Notes: generated from the letters alone by a model not told the origin. DNA of 64,000 nucleotides from Chelonoidis abingdonii (GCF_003597395.2 NC_133769.1:179879627-179943626); one strand, 5' to 3'; positions 34,201 to 49,200 are shown, counted from the first letter of the stretch. A program made the numbers and translations.

Positions 34201-37200
34201 TCGTCCTAGTCTTCATGGTGCCTTTTTACATTGGCTACTTCATTGTGAGCAATATTCGACTATGTGAGTATGCATATTTACCACAGTGAGATTGTTAGGG
34301 TTGAGAATTATGCCTCACAACGGAGGACAGGCATTCACAAATAGGGCTAGGGTCCTCCAACACTAGGGTCCCTCACCCTCCCACCTGTACAGCAGAAGGG
34401 CAAAATGCAGTCCAAAGACTCTTCCAAGTGCAGGAACTGTTCCCTTACAGCAAAGGTTCTCAGCCTGTGGGCTGCTTGCATTTGGCATCCTTAGAGCCAT
34501 ATGAGTAGTTTACATATTGTGTGGCTATGGCCTACTTAGATATAGAGAGCTGCATATGCAGCCCACAGTGGTAAATAGGTTTAGAACTGCTGCCTTACAG
34601 CATGCTGCCGGCCCTACCCCTGCTAATGGGGGAAAGAAGTATCAACAGAAAGTGGAGTCCGGGCTCTGCTCTACCCCTGCCCAAGTTAGAACAGCTGATC
34701 ATGCATATTGCATCTGCTTAGGAGATGTGGCAGCATGTGTCCTCCCAGTGTGTGTGAGCCCCAGTATCGTTTATACCTGCTTGCGGAGCAGGCTGTCCCA
34801 GAGCTCCCAAAAAGAGGCTTCATGCATTACTCCTTGCTCTTGACTGTGCCTGTCAGGTGATTGAGCCATTTAGAGTTGGCCAGTTTCATAAGAGTTACAG
34901 TACTGGATACTGCTAGTACTTATGTTTTAATCATCTCTACGGAACACAATCTTGAGACCAATGTAGTGATTCTGCAGCCTTTCATGAAGCCTAGACACAA
35001 GAACTTTCTAATAATGCCTGTTTTCTCTCCCCTTTTCTCAGTGCATAGACAAAGGCTGCTCTTTGCCTGTGTTGTTTGGTTGACATTCATGTATTTCTTT
35101 TGGAAACTGGGAGATCCATTTCCTATCCTCAGCCCAAAACATGGTGAGTTTTCATATGTATGTTTCTTTCTCCTCCTCCTCCTTTGCAGAGATAGTGCTT
35201 CAGCATTTCACTGTCTAGCTCTTAGCAACTCTGAGAACTAAAGTACATTCCATATCTGGTTGCTTACTCCTGAGAATAAGCTCAGAAAGTCAGGAAACCC
35301 CCATGAACCTTTAATGTCATCACAACACAGGTCCAAACAACTGGACTACCTGATTCATTTGTATTGTTTTCCCTCCAGAAAACAGCAGAAATCTAGCAAG
35401 TCAGGAAGTACTGGGTGAATCTGGAATCCAGAGGAACTTAACATTGCTTGCATTTTACAGGGGGCAGAGTCCCTAAAATGTAAGACTTAAACGTTTACCG
35501 TCATGTTTACTCTTTCTTTTCTTGCGGGTGCTCAAGCAAGTCCAGGGAAGAAGAGAACTTAGAAAAATCAACACCCATTATTGAATAGTCAGTACTGAAT
35601 TCTTGAGTCCTGATTTTTGTTACCATGTTGTTCTCCAGCTCCTTTTGAAATGAGTGAGGATTCTGTGCACAGAGGTGGCTGCAGAATCAGGCCTTAAATG
35701 CTTAATGGATGAGTTATCCCTCATTTGATGAGCCCCAGCGTTGAAAGAACCCAAGGAGAAATTAACAGGCTGCGCTGACCCTGTAATAGTTGAAAGATTT
35801 CACTTGTGATTCTAAAACATTTTTTCTCTTTGAGAAAGAATGCCTGATTACTTCACATCCCACTGAAATCCACTCTTCTCTGAGATTGAATACAGTATCT
35901 ATTCAATAGTGTAGAACAACATTGCACAGCAGTTTAAGGAACTGGAGGAAAGTAGTGTGTATCCCAGGGATCGGCAACCTTTGGCACGCGGCCTGTCAGG
36001 GCAAGCCCCTTGGGAGGCCAGGCTGGTTTGTTTTCCTGCCATTTCTGCAGGTTCGGCCAATCGCAGGTCCCACTGGCTGCGGTTTGCCACTCCAGGCCAA
36101 TGGGGACTGCTGGAAGTGGCAGCCAGAGTATTCCTCGGCTGCTGCCGCTTCCTGAAGCCCCCATTGGCCTTGGACGGTGAACCGCTGCCAGTGGGAGCTG
36201 CAATCCGCCGAACCTGTGGACGCAGCAGGTAAACAAAACAGCTCAGCCCACCAGAGGCTTTCCCTGGCGGCCCGCATGCCAAAGGTTGCTGATCCCTGGT
36301 GTATCTATTTAAAGCTGCAGGAGGAGCTTGGCTTGGCAGAATGTAACCACCCAACTGGAATTTGGCCAGGGCACTGGAGTTAACCCTCTTAATCTATGTG
36401 TAAAAGTGCCATGGAATCTTTGACCACTGGAAATTTCAAGAATCTCATTTTTTTTACATCTATTCTTAAAGACAGCACTTACAGCCACGTGGTGCCCCTT
36501 AGCACCATATGCAGGCATTGGCACAGAGAGACTATAAGAGAAGAGCATCCTCTGTTGTATCACTAGTGTGATTAGTATACGCTTTAGTTTTCCACTAAAA
36601 CTTTTGTTGCCCACCATTCTGACTTTATAAAATGAACACTTTGTATGTCACCTCTCTGATCACTAAAGGAAGAATGCTAGGAAAAGCTTGGGATATCTTG
36701 CTTTAAGCAGTTGAATACGTCATTTTTAAAGGCATCTATATTTTACCTGCTCCTGTTTAACAGCATGTGGGGCAAAAGGCCAATGTATTGTTGCTCTCTA
36801 ACTGGTGTAAATCTGCATGTGGCTGCACATGACTCTGTGGTCAAGCTCCTTTTGTTAAGGCCCTTTGCTATTGTTTTCATCATTTATTTCCCTTCCCTGA
36901 AGCATGAAATGTGGCCTGGCTCTCAGCCACCTCAGCTTCACAATCATATAAGCTCCAAATGTGCAGTGTATGGCTGCTGCTTTGTATCTCATTCCCCAAA
37001 GGTGAGTGGTGTTTACTAGTTCATGGTACCAGATTTCTGTGAAAACGTGTGTGGTTGTGGCTGGCAATAGAAAGTTGGGAAGGACAAATGAAACATAGTA
37101 TTTTAACCGCCTTGGTTACAATGTAGAACCTTAATCTATTTTTTATTGCAATGTTTTTAGTGTGAATTTAGCGCTAATACAAAATGCCAGAGTGACAGTG

Positions 37201-40200
37201 TCACAGTTCATGGCAACTGCACCCGTATTCCCCCTCCATGGTCACTTGAGGGCACCCATTACGGGCTCCACAGCAGTCACCTGTCTTGGTGACCCATATC
37301 TCTCTCTCTCCTGACCAGGGTTTTCCAGGCTGCACTGTTCCTTGCCTACACTGAGTTCCCCTGCAAGTCAGACTGCCTAACGAGGCCTGAGTCTGCTCTT
37401 TGCTCCCTCTTCAAATGCTATGAACAATGTAATTGCCTGCAGTTGTAAGTTACTACGCACCACTTTCTAAGACTCGTGTGTATTTTTAAGGTGAACGCAT
37501 AACAGTGAAAATATATAAAAACAATGAAAGCTCCTATATACATATTAAAAGCTTAGCAGCGCTCACCCATGAGTCTTATGGGGCCTCAGTAGTCCAAAGA
37601 TTTTCCTATCCCTGCCAGGAAGATTAGTGTCCCCCTTAGACAGCAGGTCCTGTCTGTTTGCTGGATCAGAAGGAAGGCCCTGAGTCAATTTAAACTCAGG
37701 CTATTTATCCCAAAGTCCTTTTTTTTTTTTTTTTTTTTTTTAAATCTGTTGGCCTCTGGAGAATCCAGTCTGAAACAGTATATGTGAGCCTCTCTAACCT
37801 CTCTGGAGGTGTTAGAAACCTGAGTAAATTTGCCTAATCACCACCCAGTGTACCAGGAGCCCTGCCTCATGGAGTAGAACACGATCATACTTAAACCATT
37901 CATGTAAAACAGTGGACCCCAAAGGTACTGCTTGGAGTTGTAATATCTCCCCCATGAAGATGTTACATAGAATCCTGTTTCACAATAATACTATAATAAT
38001 AACACAATAATGTAATGCCATAAGTTTTTCAGAAATATTGCAGGAAATTGCCATATCTGTTAACAGATAGCACCTCTGGTAGTCTCTGTATCCACGAGAT
38101 GGATATAGCACAGCCAGCAGTAGCATAAGCTTTTCTCTACCCTAACCCCATGCCCTATAAGCATATGTCAGATCTGATGTGGCAGGATCACTTCTACGAG
38201 AGAGGGGCCAGTTTTGATCTTTGTAGTCTCATCAATTCTTGGTCTTTTTGCTGAAAATGATACCCTTGGTGCTATATGTGCGAGTTGTAAGAGTGGGCTT
38301 TGTGACATGGACAGACGCCTGCCAGAAAGTAAACTAAGACCACCAAGCAGCCATCTCATGAGAAAAATTGGTCACTTCTGGGCTAGTGATTTAGAATGGA
38401 AGGGTAATGTGCAGCCCATTCCCAGTCTCCTACCAACTCTGTTTAGCCTTATGTAAAAATAGGTCAGGAAACGCTGAGAGTTTCAGTACTTCCCTGAGAG
38501 AACATTCTCTTCCTCCTCTCCCCCACCCACTGCCTGTATACACTTTGAATCACCTGTGGTACGTGGACTCTGAAGGCAAGTAGTTTGGCTAAGTAATTGA
38601 ATGAGTACTATATTCTTTTATGAGGACACCAAAGTGTAAAGAAGTACAGTAAAAGCAACCTCTTACTTACATTGTCTTCTCTTTTTCAGGAATCCTGTCC
38701 ATAGAGCAGCTCATCAGCCGAGTCGGTGTGATAGGGGTGACACTCATGGCTCTGCTTTCTGGATTTGGTGCTGTTAACTGTCCGTACACATACATGTCCT
38801 ACTTTCTCAGGTAACCACAGCCTCTTGGAATTTTATTCTATACACTCCTTGAGATTTTTTCCTTCTTCCCGTGTGTGCGCGCTCTCAGATTCCTCTAGGA
38901 CACTGCTCAGGATTGGCTCTGGGCCTTCCTTTCCCATCCCCCCAAGCCTGCTGATTCTAGCTGTCCCATCTACACTGCAAGACCCCTTCCATCACTGATG
39001 TATGCTGTCCTTACATAGGTTCTTCAGTTCCAATTTGTTTGTCCCGCATGCTTGTCCTTGTTCACATTCTCCTTGGAGTGGAAGGCTAATGGGGTATTGT
39101 GTGTATGTTGCAGGAATGTGACAGATGCAGATATTCTAGCCCTGGAACGTCGTCTCCTACAAACCATAGACATGATCATCAGCAAGAAGAAAAGGTGAGG
39201 AGAACAGAGCAGAGTCAAGATGCTGCTTTAATGCTGTTGGGGTTAGCAGATTGCAGGGATACTGTGTTCTTGGAATAGCCAAACTCTTGGCTGTCAGGAG
39301 TGGGAAGTAGTTGCATAACTGTACCAGATAAGATTCCTTGCTCTAGTGCAGTGTTTCCCAAACTTGAGATGCTGCTTGTGTAGACAGAGTCCCTGGCGGG
39401 CCGGGCCGGTTTGTTTACCTGCTGTGTCCGCAGGTCCATCCAGTCGCGGCTCCCACTGGCTGCGGTTCTCTGCTCCAGGCCAATGGGGGCTGCTGGAAGC
39501 AGCGGCCAGTACATCCCTCAGCCCACGCCGCTTCCCATTGGCCTGGAGTGGTGAACTGTGGCCAGTGGGAGCCGCAATCGGCCGGACCTATGGGCGCGGC
39601 AGGTAAACAAACCGGCCTGGCCCACCAGGAGCTTTCCTTACACAAGCAGTGTCCCAAGTTTGGGAAAAACTGCTCTAGTGAAACAAGTGTACTGAAGGGG
39701 TTGGAATGGTGTATTGTAGCAGTCATTTCATTGCCTGAAACAAAATCCGTTCTGTTCCATTACAGACCTAGACCCTGAACTTCTCAAGGTTCCTTCCAGC
39801 TGCACATTTTTAGGATAGGGAGGAATTAAATAGTTAGAGGTTCTTCGTTATTGGAGAACATATCCGCTGTGCTGGGTGTCACCAGGGCCAATATTTTGAG
39901 TTGGGAGAGAGGGGTGCTTTAGCTTAAAATAATTATCAATAACCTTGAAGAGGGCTTGATGCCAAATGTGGCTCTACTGGGTGCAGATACAAAAAAGGGG
40001 ACCAGTGAACACACTGGATTCATAGATTGCATTGACAATGCTATGAAAAGGTTTCAGCTTAGGGTTGGATAAGTGGCTTATGCATTTCAGTTCAGTGAAA
40101 TGTTGAAGTAATGAGGCTGGGAGCCAGCAGTGATTATAGAGATTATATTGTAGTATAAATGGGAGCATGAGGGACAATATACAGCATATGCTTTTGTGTT

Positions 40201-43200
40201 TGAACCAGTTCTTGAAGTCTTGTGCAAATGGTCCAATGCATCAAACAGTCCTACCCTGTAATGGCTTTACGTGATTCTGCTTTATGAAAGCTTGTCACAC
40301 AGCCCCGTAATGACTACCAGAGTGCAGCAGTTCTCAAACTTCACTGCACCGTGACCCCCTTCTGACAACAAAAATGACTACATGACGCCGGGACCAAAGC
40401 CTTGAGCCTGCCAGAGCCGCACTGCCCCAGGCAAGGGGACCAAAGCCAAAATCCAAACCCCATAACCCAGGGCTGAAGCCCTTGGGCTTTTGCCTCAGGC
40501 AATGAGGCTTGAGCTTTGGCTTTGGCCCTGGGTTGTGGGGTTCAGGCCGAGGCCCCAGCAAGTCTAATGCCAGCCCTGGTGACCCCATTACAATGGGGTC
40601 ATAATCCACTTTGGGGTCCTGGCCCATAGTTTGAGAACTGCTGCCATAGAGCATTGCTGCATTCAGTCCAGTTCTCACAGCTCTGGGGAGAAGGCAGTTG
40701 TACAGTGACAGAGGTGCTCCAAAGGAGAGAGGCATTTGGTGGGTTGTGTGGTCACTGAAAGGACATAAGACTGGCCATACTGGGTCAGATCAAAGGTCCA
40801 CCAAGCCCAGTATTCTGTCCTCTGACAGTGGCCAATGGCAGGTCCCCTAAAGGGTATGAACAGATAGGTTATCATCAAGTGATCCATGCCCTGTCACCTA
40901 GTCCCAGCTTCTGGCAGACAGAGGCTAGGGACGCCGTTCCTGCCCATCTTGGCTAATAGCCATTGATGAACCTATCTTCCATGAATCTATCTAGCTCCCT
41001 TTTGATCCCAGTTTTGGATTGGCCTTCACAACACCCTCTGGCAAGGAGTTCCAGAGATTGACAGTGCATTGCGTGAAAAATTACTTTCTTGTTTGTTTTA
41101 AACCTGCTACCTATTAATTTCATTTTGTGGCCCCTTGTTCTTGTATTATGAGAAGTAGTAAATAACACTTTCTCCATACCTGTTGTGATTTTACAGATCT
41201 CTATCATATCTCCCCTTAGGCGCCTCTTTTTCAAGCTTAAAAGTCCCAGTCTTATTAATCGCTCCTCATGCAGAAGCCATTCTATTCCCCAAATCATTTT
41301 TGTTGCCGTTTTTCTGAACCTTTTCCAATTCCAATATATTTTGAGATGGGGCAACCACATCTGCACTCAGTAGTCAAGATGTGGGTATACCATGGATTTA
41401 TATAGAGGCAATATGATAATTTCTGTCTTCTTATGTATCCCTTTCTTGATGATTCCCAATATTCTGTTTGCTTTTTTGACTGCCGCTGCACATTGAGTGG
41501 ATGATTTCAGAGAATGATCCACAATGAGTCCAAGATCTCTTTCTTGAGTGGTAATAGTTAATTTAGACCCCATCATTGTATATGTATAGTTAGGATTATG
41601 TTTTCCAGTGTGCATTACTTTGCATTTATCAACATTAAATTTCATCTGCCATTTTGTTTCCCAGTCACCCAGTTTTGTGAGATCCTTTCGTAGCTCTTCG
41701 CAGTCTGTCTGGGACTTAACTATCTTGATTAGTTTTGTATCATCTGCAAATTTTGCACCTCACTGTTTACTCCTTTTTCCAGATTGTTTATGAATGTATT
41801 AAATAGGACTGGGCCTAGTACAGATCCCTGGGGGACACTACTATTTACTTTTCTCCTTTCTGAAAACTGACTATTTATTCCTACCCTTGTTTCCTATCTT
41901 TTAACCAGTTATCAGTCCATGAGAGAACCTTCCCTCTTATCCCATGATTGCTTATTTTGCTTAAGATCCTTTGGTGAGGGATGTTGTCAAAGGCTTTCTG
42001 AAAATCTAAATACACTATATCCAGTGGATCTCCTTTGTCCACGTGCTTGTTGACCCCCTCAAAGAATTCTAGGGAATTGGTGAGGCATGATTTTCCTTTA
42101 CAAAAACCATGTTGACTGTTTCCCAGAAAATTATGTTCATCTATGTGTCTAACAGTTTTGTTCTTTACGATAGTTTCAACCAATTTGCCTGGTACTGTAG
42201 TGTGTGTTACTGTCCTGTAGTTGCCAGCATCACCTCTGGAGCCCTTTTTAAAAATTGGCATCATATTAGCTATCCTCCAGTCATTTGGTACAGAAGCTGA
42301 TTTAAATGGTAGGTTACAGATGGCAGTTAGTAGTCCTGCAATTTCACATTTGAGTTCCTTCAGAACTCTTGGGTGAATACCATCAGGTCCTGGAGACTTA
42401 TTACTGTTTAGTTTATCAATTTGGGACAGTTCCTCAGATCTGTCACCCAAAAAGAAAGTCTCAGGTTTGGGAATCTCCCTCACATCCTCAACAGTGAAGA
42501 CTGATGCAAAGAATTAATTTAGTTTCTCTGCAATGGCCTTGTTGTCTTTGAGTGCTCCTTTAGCATCTCGATCATCCAGTGGCCCAACTGGTTGTTTAGC
42601 AGGCTTTCTGCTTCTGATGTATTAAAAAAAAATTTTGCTATTACTTTTGGAGTCTTTGGCCAGCTGTTCTTCAAATTCTTTTTTGTCTTTTTAATTATAT
42701 TTTTATACTTCATTTGCCAGAGTTTATGCTCTTTTTTATTTTCCTCTTTAGAATTTATCTTCCACTTTTTAAAGGATGCCTTTTTGCCTCTCACTGCTTC
42801 TTTTAGCAGTTGTTTAACCACAGCGGCACTCTTTTGGTTCTCTTATTTTTTTTTTAAATTGGGGTATACATTTAAGTTGAGCCTCTATTATAGTGTCTTT
42901 AAAAAGTTCCCGTGCAGTTTGCAGGGATTTTACTTTTTGTGCTGTTCCTTTTAATTTCTGTTTCACCAATTTCCTCATTTTTGTGTAGTTCCCCTTTCTG
43001 AAATTAAATGCAACAGTGTTGGGCTGGTGTGGAGTTTTTCCGGCCACAGGGATGTTAAATTTAATTATATTATGGTCACTATTACCAAGCGGTCCAGCTA
43101 TATTCACCTCTTGGACCTGATCCTGTGCTCCACTTAGGACTAAATCAAGAATTTCCTCTCCTCTTGTGGGTTCCAGGACTAGCTGCTCCAAGAAGCAGTC

Positions 43201-46200
43201 ATTTACGGTATCAAGAAACTTTAACTCAGCATCCTTTCCTAAGGTGATATGTACCCAGTCAATATAGGGATACTTGAAATCCCCCATTATTATTATTATT
43301 GATTTTTTTATTTTAATAGCCTCTGTAATCTCCCTGAGCATTTCAGAGTCACTAACCCCATCCTGGTCAGGTGGTCTGTAATATAGCCCGTCTGCTATAT
43401 TCTTATTTTTCAAGGATGGAATTATTATCCATAGAGATTTTATCATACAGCTTAGTTCATTTAAGATTTTTATATCATTTGATTCCACGCTTTCTTTCAC
43501 ATATAGTGCCACTTCCCCACCAGTATGACCTGTTCTGTCCTTCTGATATATTGTGTATGCTGGTATTACTGTGACCCATTGATTATCTTCATTCTGCCAG
43601 GTTTTTGTGATGCCTATTATATCAATATCGTCATTTAACACTGACTAGACACTCTAGTTCACCCATCTTATTATTTAGACTTCTAGCACTGGTATATAAG
43701 CTTTTTAAAAACTTGTCATTTTTTGGCTGTCCCCTATTGCATGATGTAATTGAATGGGACTTTTTTTCATTTGACTATTTCCCATCAAACCCTTTATCAT
43801 TTTCCATCCTCTCCTCCTTATTAGGACATAGGGAATCTCCATTTCTATATCCTCCCCTGAGGGATGTCCGAACCACATACTCCTCTGCACTGGTTGGCTT
43901 TCCCCTAGTTCTTAGTTTAAAAACTGTTCTGTGACCTTTTAATTTTAAGCACCAGCAATCTGGTTCTGTTTTGGTTTAGGTGGAGTCCATCCTTCCTATA
44001 TAGGCTCCTCCTCTCCCAAAAGCTTCCCCAGTTCCTAGTAAATCTAAACCCCTCCTCCCTACACCATGGTCTCATTCACGCATTGAGACCCTGCAGTTCT
44101 GTCTGTGTGTCTGGCCCTGCGCATGGAACTGGAAGCATTTCAGAGAATGCTACCATGGAGGTCCTGGACTTCAATTTCTTACCTAGCAGCCTAAATTTGG
44201 CCTCCAGGACCTCTCTCCTATCCTTCTCCATGTCGTTGGTACCTCCACGTACCACAACCACCGGCTCGTCCTCAGCACTACACATAAGCCTATCTAGATA
44301 TCTGGAGAGATCCGCAACCTTCACACCAGGTAGGCAAGTCAGCATGTGGTTCTCCTGATCATAGCAAACCCAGCTATCGATGTTTCTAATGATCGAATTG
44401 CCTGTTACTAATACCTGTCTCTTCCTAATAACTGGAGTTCCCTTCCCTGGAGAAGTATCCTCAGTGTGAGAGGATACCACATCATCATCTGGGAGGAGGG
44501 TCCCAACTGTGGGATCATTTCCCTCTGCGCCAGCGTGATGTTCTCCTTTCCTGAGACTTTCATCCTCCTCAGCAGCACAGAGGCTGTCAGACCGGGAGTG
44601 GGACTGTTCTACTGTGTCCTGGAAAGTCTCATCTATGTACCTCTCTGTCTCCCGTAGCTCCTGCAGCTCAGCTACCCTGGTCTCCAAAGTCCGTACACGG
44701 TCTCTGAGGGCCAGGAGCTCCTTGCACTGAATGCATACATACTCCATCAACCCATAGGGGAGGTAACCGTACATGCTGTATTGGGTTCATTAAACTGGGT
44801 AGCTCCCACTCTGTTGCTTGACTTCTGCCTGCATTCTCTTTTTTTGTACTCCCAAAGCTTGTTTCTTTGTTGGCGCTTTGTTTTTATCAAGTGGTGTTTT
44901 GACCTTTAAGTGCACAGAATGTAAGATATCTCTAGCCCCTGCTCACACTCCCCCTTTAAACTCCCTTACCAAACTCCCCTGTTAGCCGCTCCTGTTCACT
45001 AGCTCCTCTGGTTGCTTAGGAGTGGGATTTTTAAAGCCCTGCTGTGCCTGAGTTGCCCCACCCCTGGTTAAGGGTTGATTTAATGCCTCATTAAGAAGCT
45101 CCTAGCTCTCAGCCTCATCTAGCAGGGTGCTAGGCTCAACACACACAGAGTCAGCACACGGTTCCCCAAACATACAGACCACATGGTATATTTCAGTCAA
45201 GTAGCAAGCACACTACAAACACTATAGACAACAAACTTACCCCAAGGGTCCCACAATCTCTCCTCCTTCACCTGGAGAAGTCCCTCGCCAAACTCTCCTA
45301 TTAGCCACTCCTGTCCTCTGAGAGTGAAGACTGCAGAGTCACATGATCTGGAAGAGGACATGGGAGGCTGACAAGTCACATGACTGAGACCCCAATTGAA
45401 TCTTTATTTTTAATTGGTGTGAAATCCATTCTGTATTATTGAAATCTCAACAGCATGGTAGCTTGTTTGATTAGGACTGAATTCCATTCCTGAGCTGACT
45501 GAGATGTTTTGGAGCAGGATTGGTGATTGTGTGAATGGTAGGGGTGTGTCTCTGCACTGAATAAGGGCTTGGCTACACTCGAAACTTCAAAGCGCTGCCG
45601 TGGCAGCAGTTTGAAGTTTCGAGTATGGTTGCAGCGCCAGCACTGGGCGAGAGCTCTCCCAGCGCTGCACGTACTCCACCTCCTCATGGGGATTAGGTTG
45701 CAGCACTGGGAGCCATGCTCCCAGCACTGTTTACACTGGTGCTTTACAGTGCTGTATTTTGGAGCGCTTGGGGGGTGTTTTTTTCACACAACTGAGCGAG
45801 AAAGTTGCAGCGCTGTAAAGTGCCAGTGTAGCCAAGGGCTAAGTTTCACAATGTCTGCTGCACAATGCATCTTTTTCTGAGAACTGAATCTTTTCTCTTT
45901 TCAGAATGGCAATGGCCCACAGGACCATGTTCCAAAGAGGGGAAGTGCACAACAAACCCACCAGCTTCTGGGGAATGATAAAAAGTGTTACCACATCGGC
46001 CCCTGGCAGTGAAAGTATCCTTCCTCTCCTGTCCATGGGGCTTCAGGCTAGTTCCCTGCTGAGTAGAAATAGGATTTAATTAGGAAAAAGGACAGGGAGG
46101 CCAGTGTTGTTAAGCATTTATATATCACACAGCTCTTCCCAAAGCATAGAGTAAGAAACACTTTATGCCCCAAAGAGCTTACACTATAGCACAACAAAAT

Positions 46201-49200
46201 ACTGGACATCTGCTCAGGTAAAGGGTTGGTGTAGGGAGAGTGTCCACAAGAACAAGATAGAAAGGAATCCTGTGAGAACGGGTGCGGTGGGGCTTGGCAA
46301 ACAGTGAGAGTTACAGAAAGACAATAGTTTTTGCTAAGCATTCAGATTCAGATCTCCCAGAATGCTTCGGGGAGGGGCAGGGAACCTTACTGAGAGCCAT
46401 ATGAGTAGGGTTCTGGGCCAACAGGAAGGAGCAGGAAGGGTATGCATGGTGAGGAAAATTCTGCACATGGTTTGATAACCAGTCTTTAACTCCCAGCAGA
46501 AGTCCTGTAGATGGTGATGGAGTGCAAGTAACACAAAGAAGTTCTAGTGGAGATTAAAGTGTACGGATGTTATAAAAACAGATCAGCTAGTTTTTGGGAG
46601 CAACTTGGTTCCATTTGGTAGTGTGCATTCCTCTGCTTGTGATACAGAGATCAGTTATGTGATCCTGTTAAAGGGGTCATGCTGACCGGCATTGTTACAA
46701 TGGAGTGCTCTGAAGATTCTATCATATGAGGGTTTTTGGTGCAGTTTAAACTGAGATTGTGTCTGTGCAGGGAGCCCAGGAATGGAGGAACCTCAGGGTA
46801 TGTTTGTTTCCGGTTGATGTTAGGAACTTCTGCAGAATTCTGCCCTTGACTCTTCTGGTTTGCCAGATCTGTCTCTTATCCAGCAGGAAGTGGATGCGTT
46901 GGAAGAGCTTAGTCGGCAGCTTTTCCTGGAAACTGCTGACCTGCATGCAACTAAGGTACGTAGCAAAGAGCCAGATTGATAGTCTGGGAGAGGATGAGCA
47001 GAATAAACAGAAGTAATTTTAAAGGCATTCTGTTGGCAACGATGAAAACAGCAGCTGGTTTCTCAGCTTTGACACAATATTGGAAGAGTCTGTTTCTCAA
47101 ATCTCGGGGTCAGGTGGCAAGCTGTTTTCCCCAGTTCATATATGCAGTGGAACATGTACCGGGCCTCAGAAAAGGCCAGCAATCCCAAACTGTGTTGGGA
47201 GAGGGGTCTGTGCTCAGTTCCCCTGCTAATGAGGCCCTGACTTAGTCTTTTCTTCTGCAGATTGGCCTCACAATGTACTGAAGTGATGAGTTCTTATGTT
47301 TTATAAAAATTAATACATGTCAGTGCTAAAATGTCAGGAGGGAGCATGGCTTCATGGAAGCCAGGAATAGAAGTTTGAAGAGCTGGGTTCTCTTTCCAGA
47401 TCTTTATTAGCTGTGACACCTTGGCACTTCACTACTCAGTGCCTCAGTTTTGCTGTTCATAAGAGGAGCTACTGTTGCAGCTCTGTCTCACACGGGCCTT
47501 GAGGTTCATTCATTAATGTGTCTGTAAACACTTGAATGTTGAGAGCTGTAGAAGGACAAAGTAATCATTGCTGTTTTTTACTGGTAATTGTCTAAAACTT
47601 ATACATTTGAATTTTATCTGAACCTGAAAATGTTAAATGTATGGGTGGTTTTTGTTGTTTTTGTTCCCTTTCAGGAGAGAATAGAATACTCCAAAACTTT
47701 CCAGGGGAAATACTTTAATTTCCTGGGTTACTTTTTCTCCATCTATTGCGTCTGGAAAATCTTCATGGTACGTGAATAAACGTTGTTGTCCATAAACGTT
47801 TTGCATAACCTTGCTTAGATTGTTTGACACATACGGGTAGTGAGACTTTACACACAGATTCTTGTCTGCACCTTAAGAATATTCTTCCAGTTTCTTTTCA
47901 TACGTCCTGCTCCTGGAAATTAGTTTTTGAATGACATTGGCATCTATTTGGGATACTGTTTCTTACTGCATTGTGTGTTTTCATACATTTTGTATACTCT
48001 CAGTTAACTCTATGGGATTGTTCTGTGATGAAATACAGAGCAAAGGACATGTATGTGTGTCACAGATACAGTTGTGCTGTGTATACCACATTCCCTTGAA
48101 TTGATGCACTTGTCTCTCTCCTGCAGGCAACCATCAATATCGTATTTGATCGAGTTGGGAAGACTGATCCAGTCACAAGAGGAATTGAGATCACTGTAAA
48201 TTATCTGGGAATCCAGTTTGATGTGAGAAACATTTAAACCCCCCCACTCACATCAGTAATTGCTGTTTTATCTATTACTAACTGAACTGGTGTTGTGGGA
48301 GCAGCTGGTGGGGATAAATGGGGCTCTGAGAAGGGGCTTAAATTTCTCCACCAATCTCTACACTGGGAAATATAGTGTGAACATTGCTCTTAATACACTA
48401 GTATCCAAACTTAATAGTCACTCCTCTTACCATAAAGTATACTTTGCAAGTACACTTTGACACCCTGAGTGCACACAATCCCCATGCTAGAGATGAATAT
48501 AATGCAGCATTAGCCTCTGGGTATCACCTTTAGAGAGCACATCATTTTAACCATGTTCCAGTGAAAGTTAATGCTGGAGGATGTCCACTATTCACACAAC
48601 AAGCCTATTGCATGTTAGTAGCTCACCGTGCTCCACACCCTGACCTGGAGGGAGGAAAGGGTCCTTTGAGCTTTCATGTCACGGTCCCATGAGGTGTGAG
48701 CATTCCATTCACCCCCATCTTAATGGGGTTATTGCCATAGGTGGTTTATAACTCTCAGTCAGAGATTCATGGTTAAAGCAGAGAACTCTGAGCTGGATTT
48801 TTGTTTGTGGCTCTGCCATTGACTTATGTCCTTGGAGAAGTCATTTAACCATTATGAACCTCAGTTTTCCAATCTGTAAAATTAGAACAATACCTGTCTT
48901 ATGGGATGTTGAACACTTCAATGGAGGGCACTCTGGAAGTGGCTGTCCACGATGTGTCAATATGTGGAGGGGTGCAGTGAACAGTGTGTGTGCACGTACA
49001 CTGCATGAATTTACAGTTCGTGTGAATGGATCTCTGGGGACTTAGATTAGTATTTATTAATAAGAATGGACACCGTACTCAGCTGTGAATAAGAGATGAA
49101 TAGTGTCTGACCTGCAGAACTTAGTTTGTGTTAGTGTATTCATGGACAGACAATTTTACAATGAGCATTCTCTGTGAATAGTAATAAGTGCGTGCCTGCA

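Larger units (their letters stand above)
40760..45390 (-). mobile_element. Near full-length CR1 LINE, antisense in GPR89 intron 7
   Basis: Read on the minus strand it shows a 5' region (about 44780-45390, containing a repeated TAACAGGAG/CCTGTTAGCC-type segment), ORF1 (44774-44076), endonuclease (43641-42814), reverse transcriptase and C-terminal ORF2 (about 42821-40953), and a 3' UTR ending with GGCCAGTCTTATGTCCT at about 40760. The 3' end and CR1 domain order are typical of turtle CR1. Frameshifts and stops in ORF2 make it inactive. No TSD is expected or seen. The 5' border is approximate. Confidence 0.85.
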
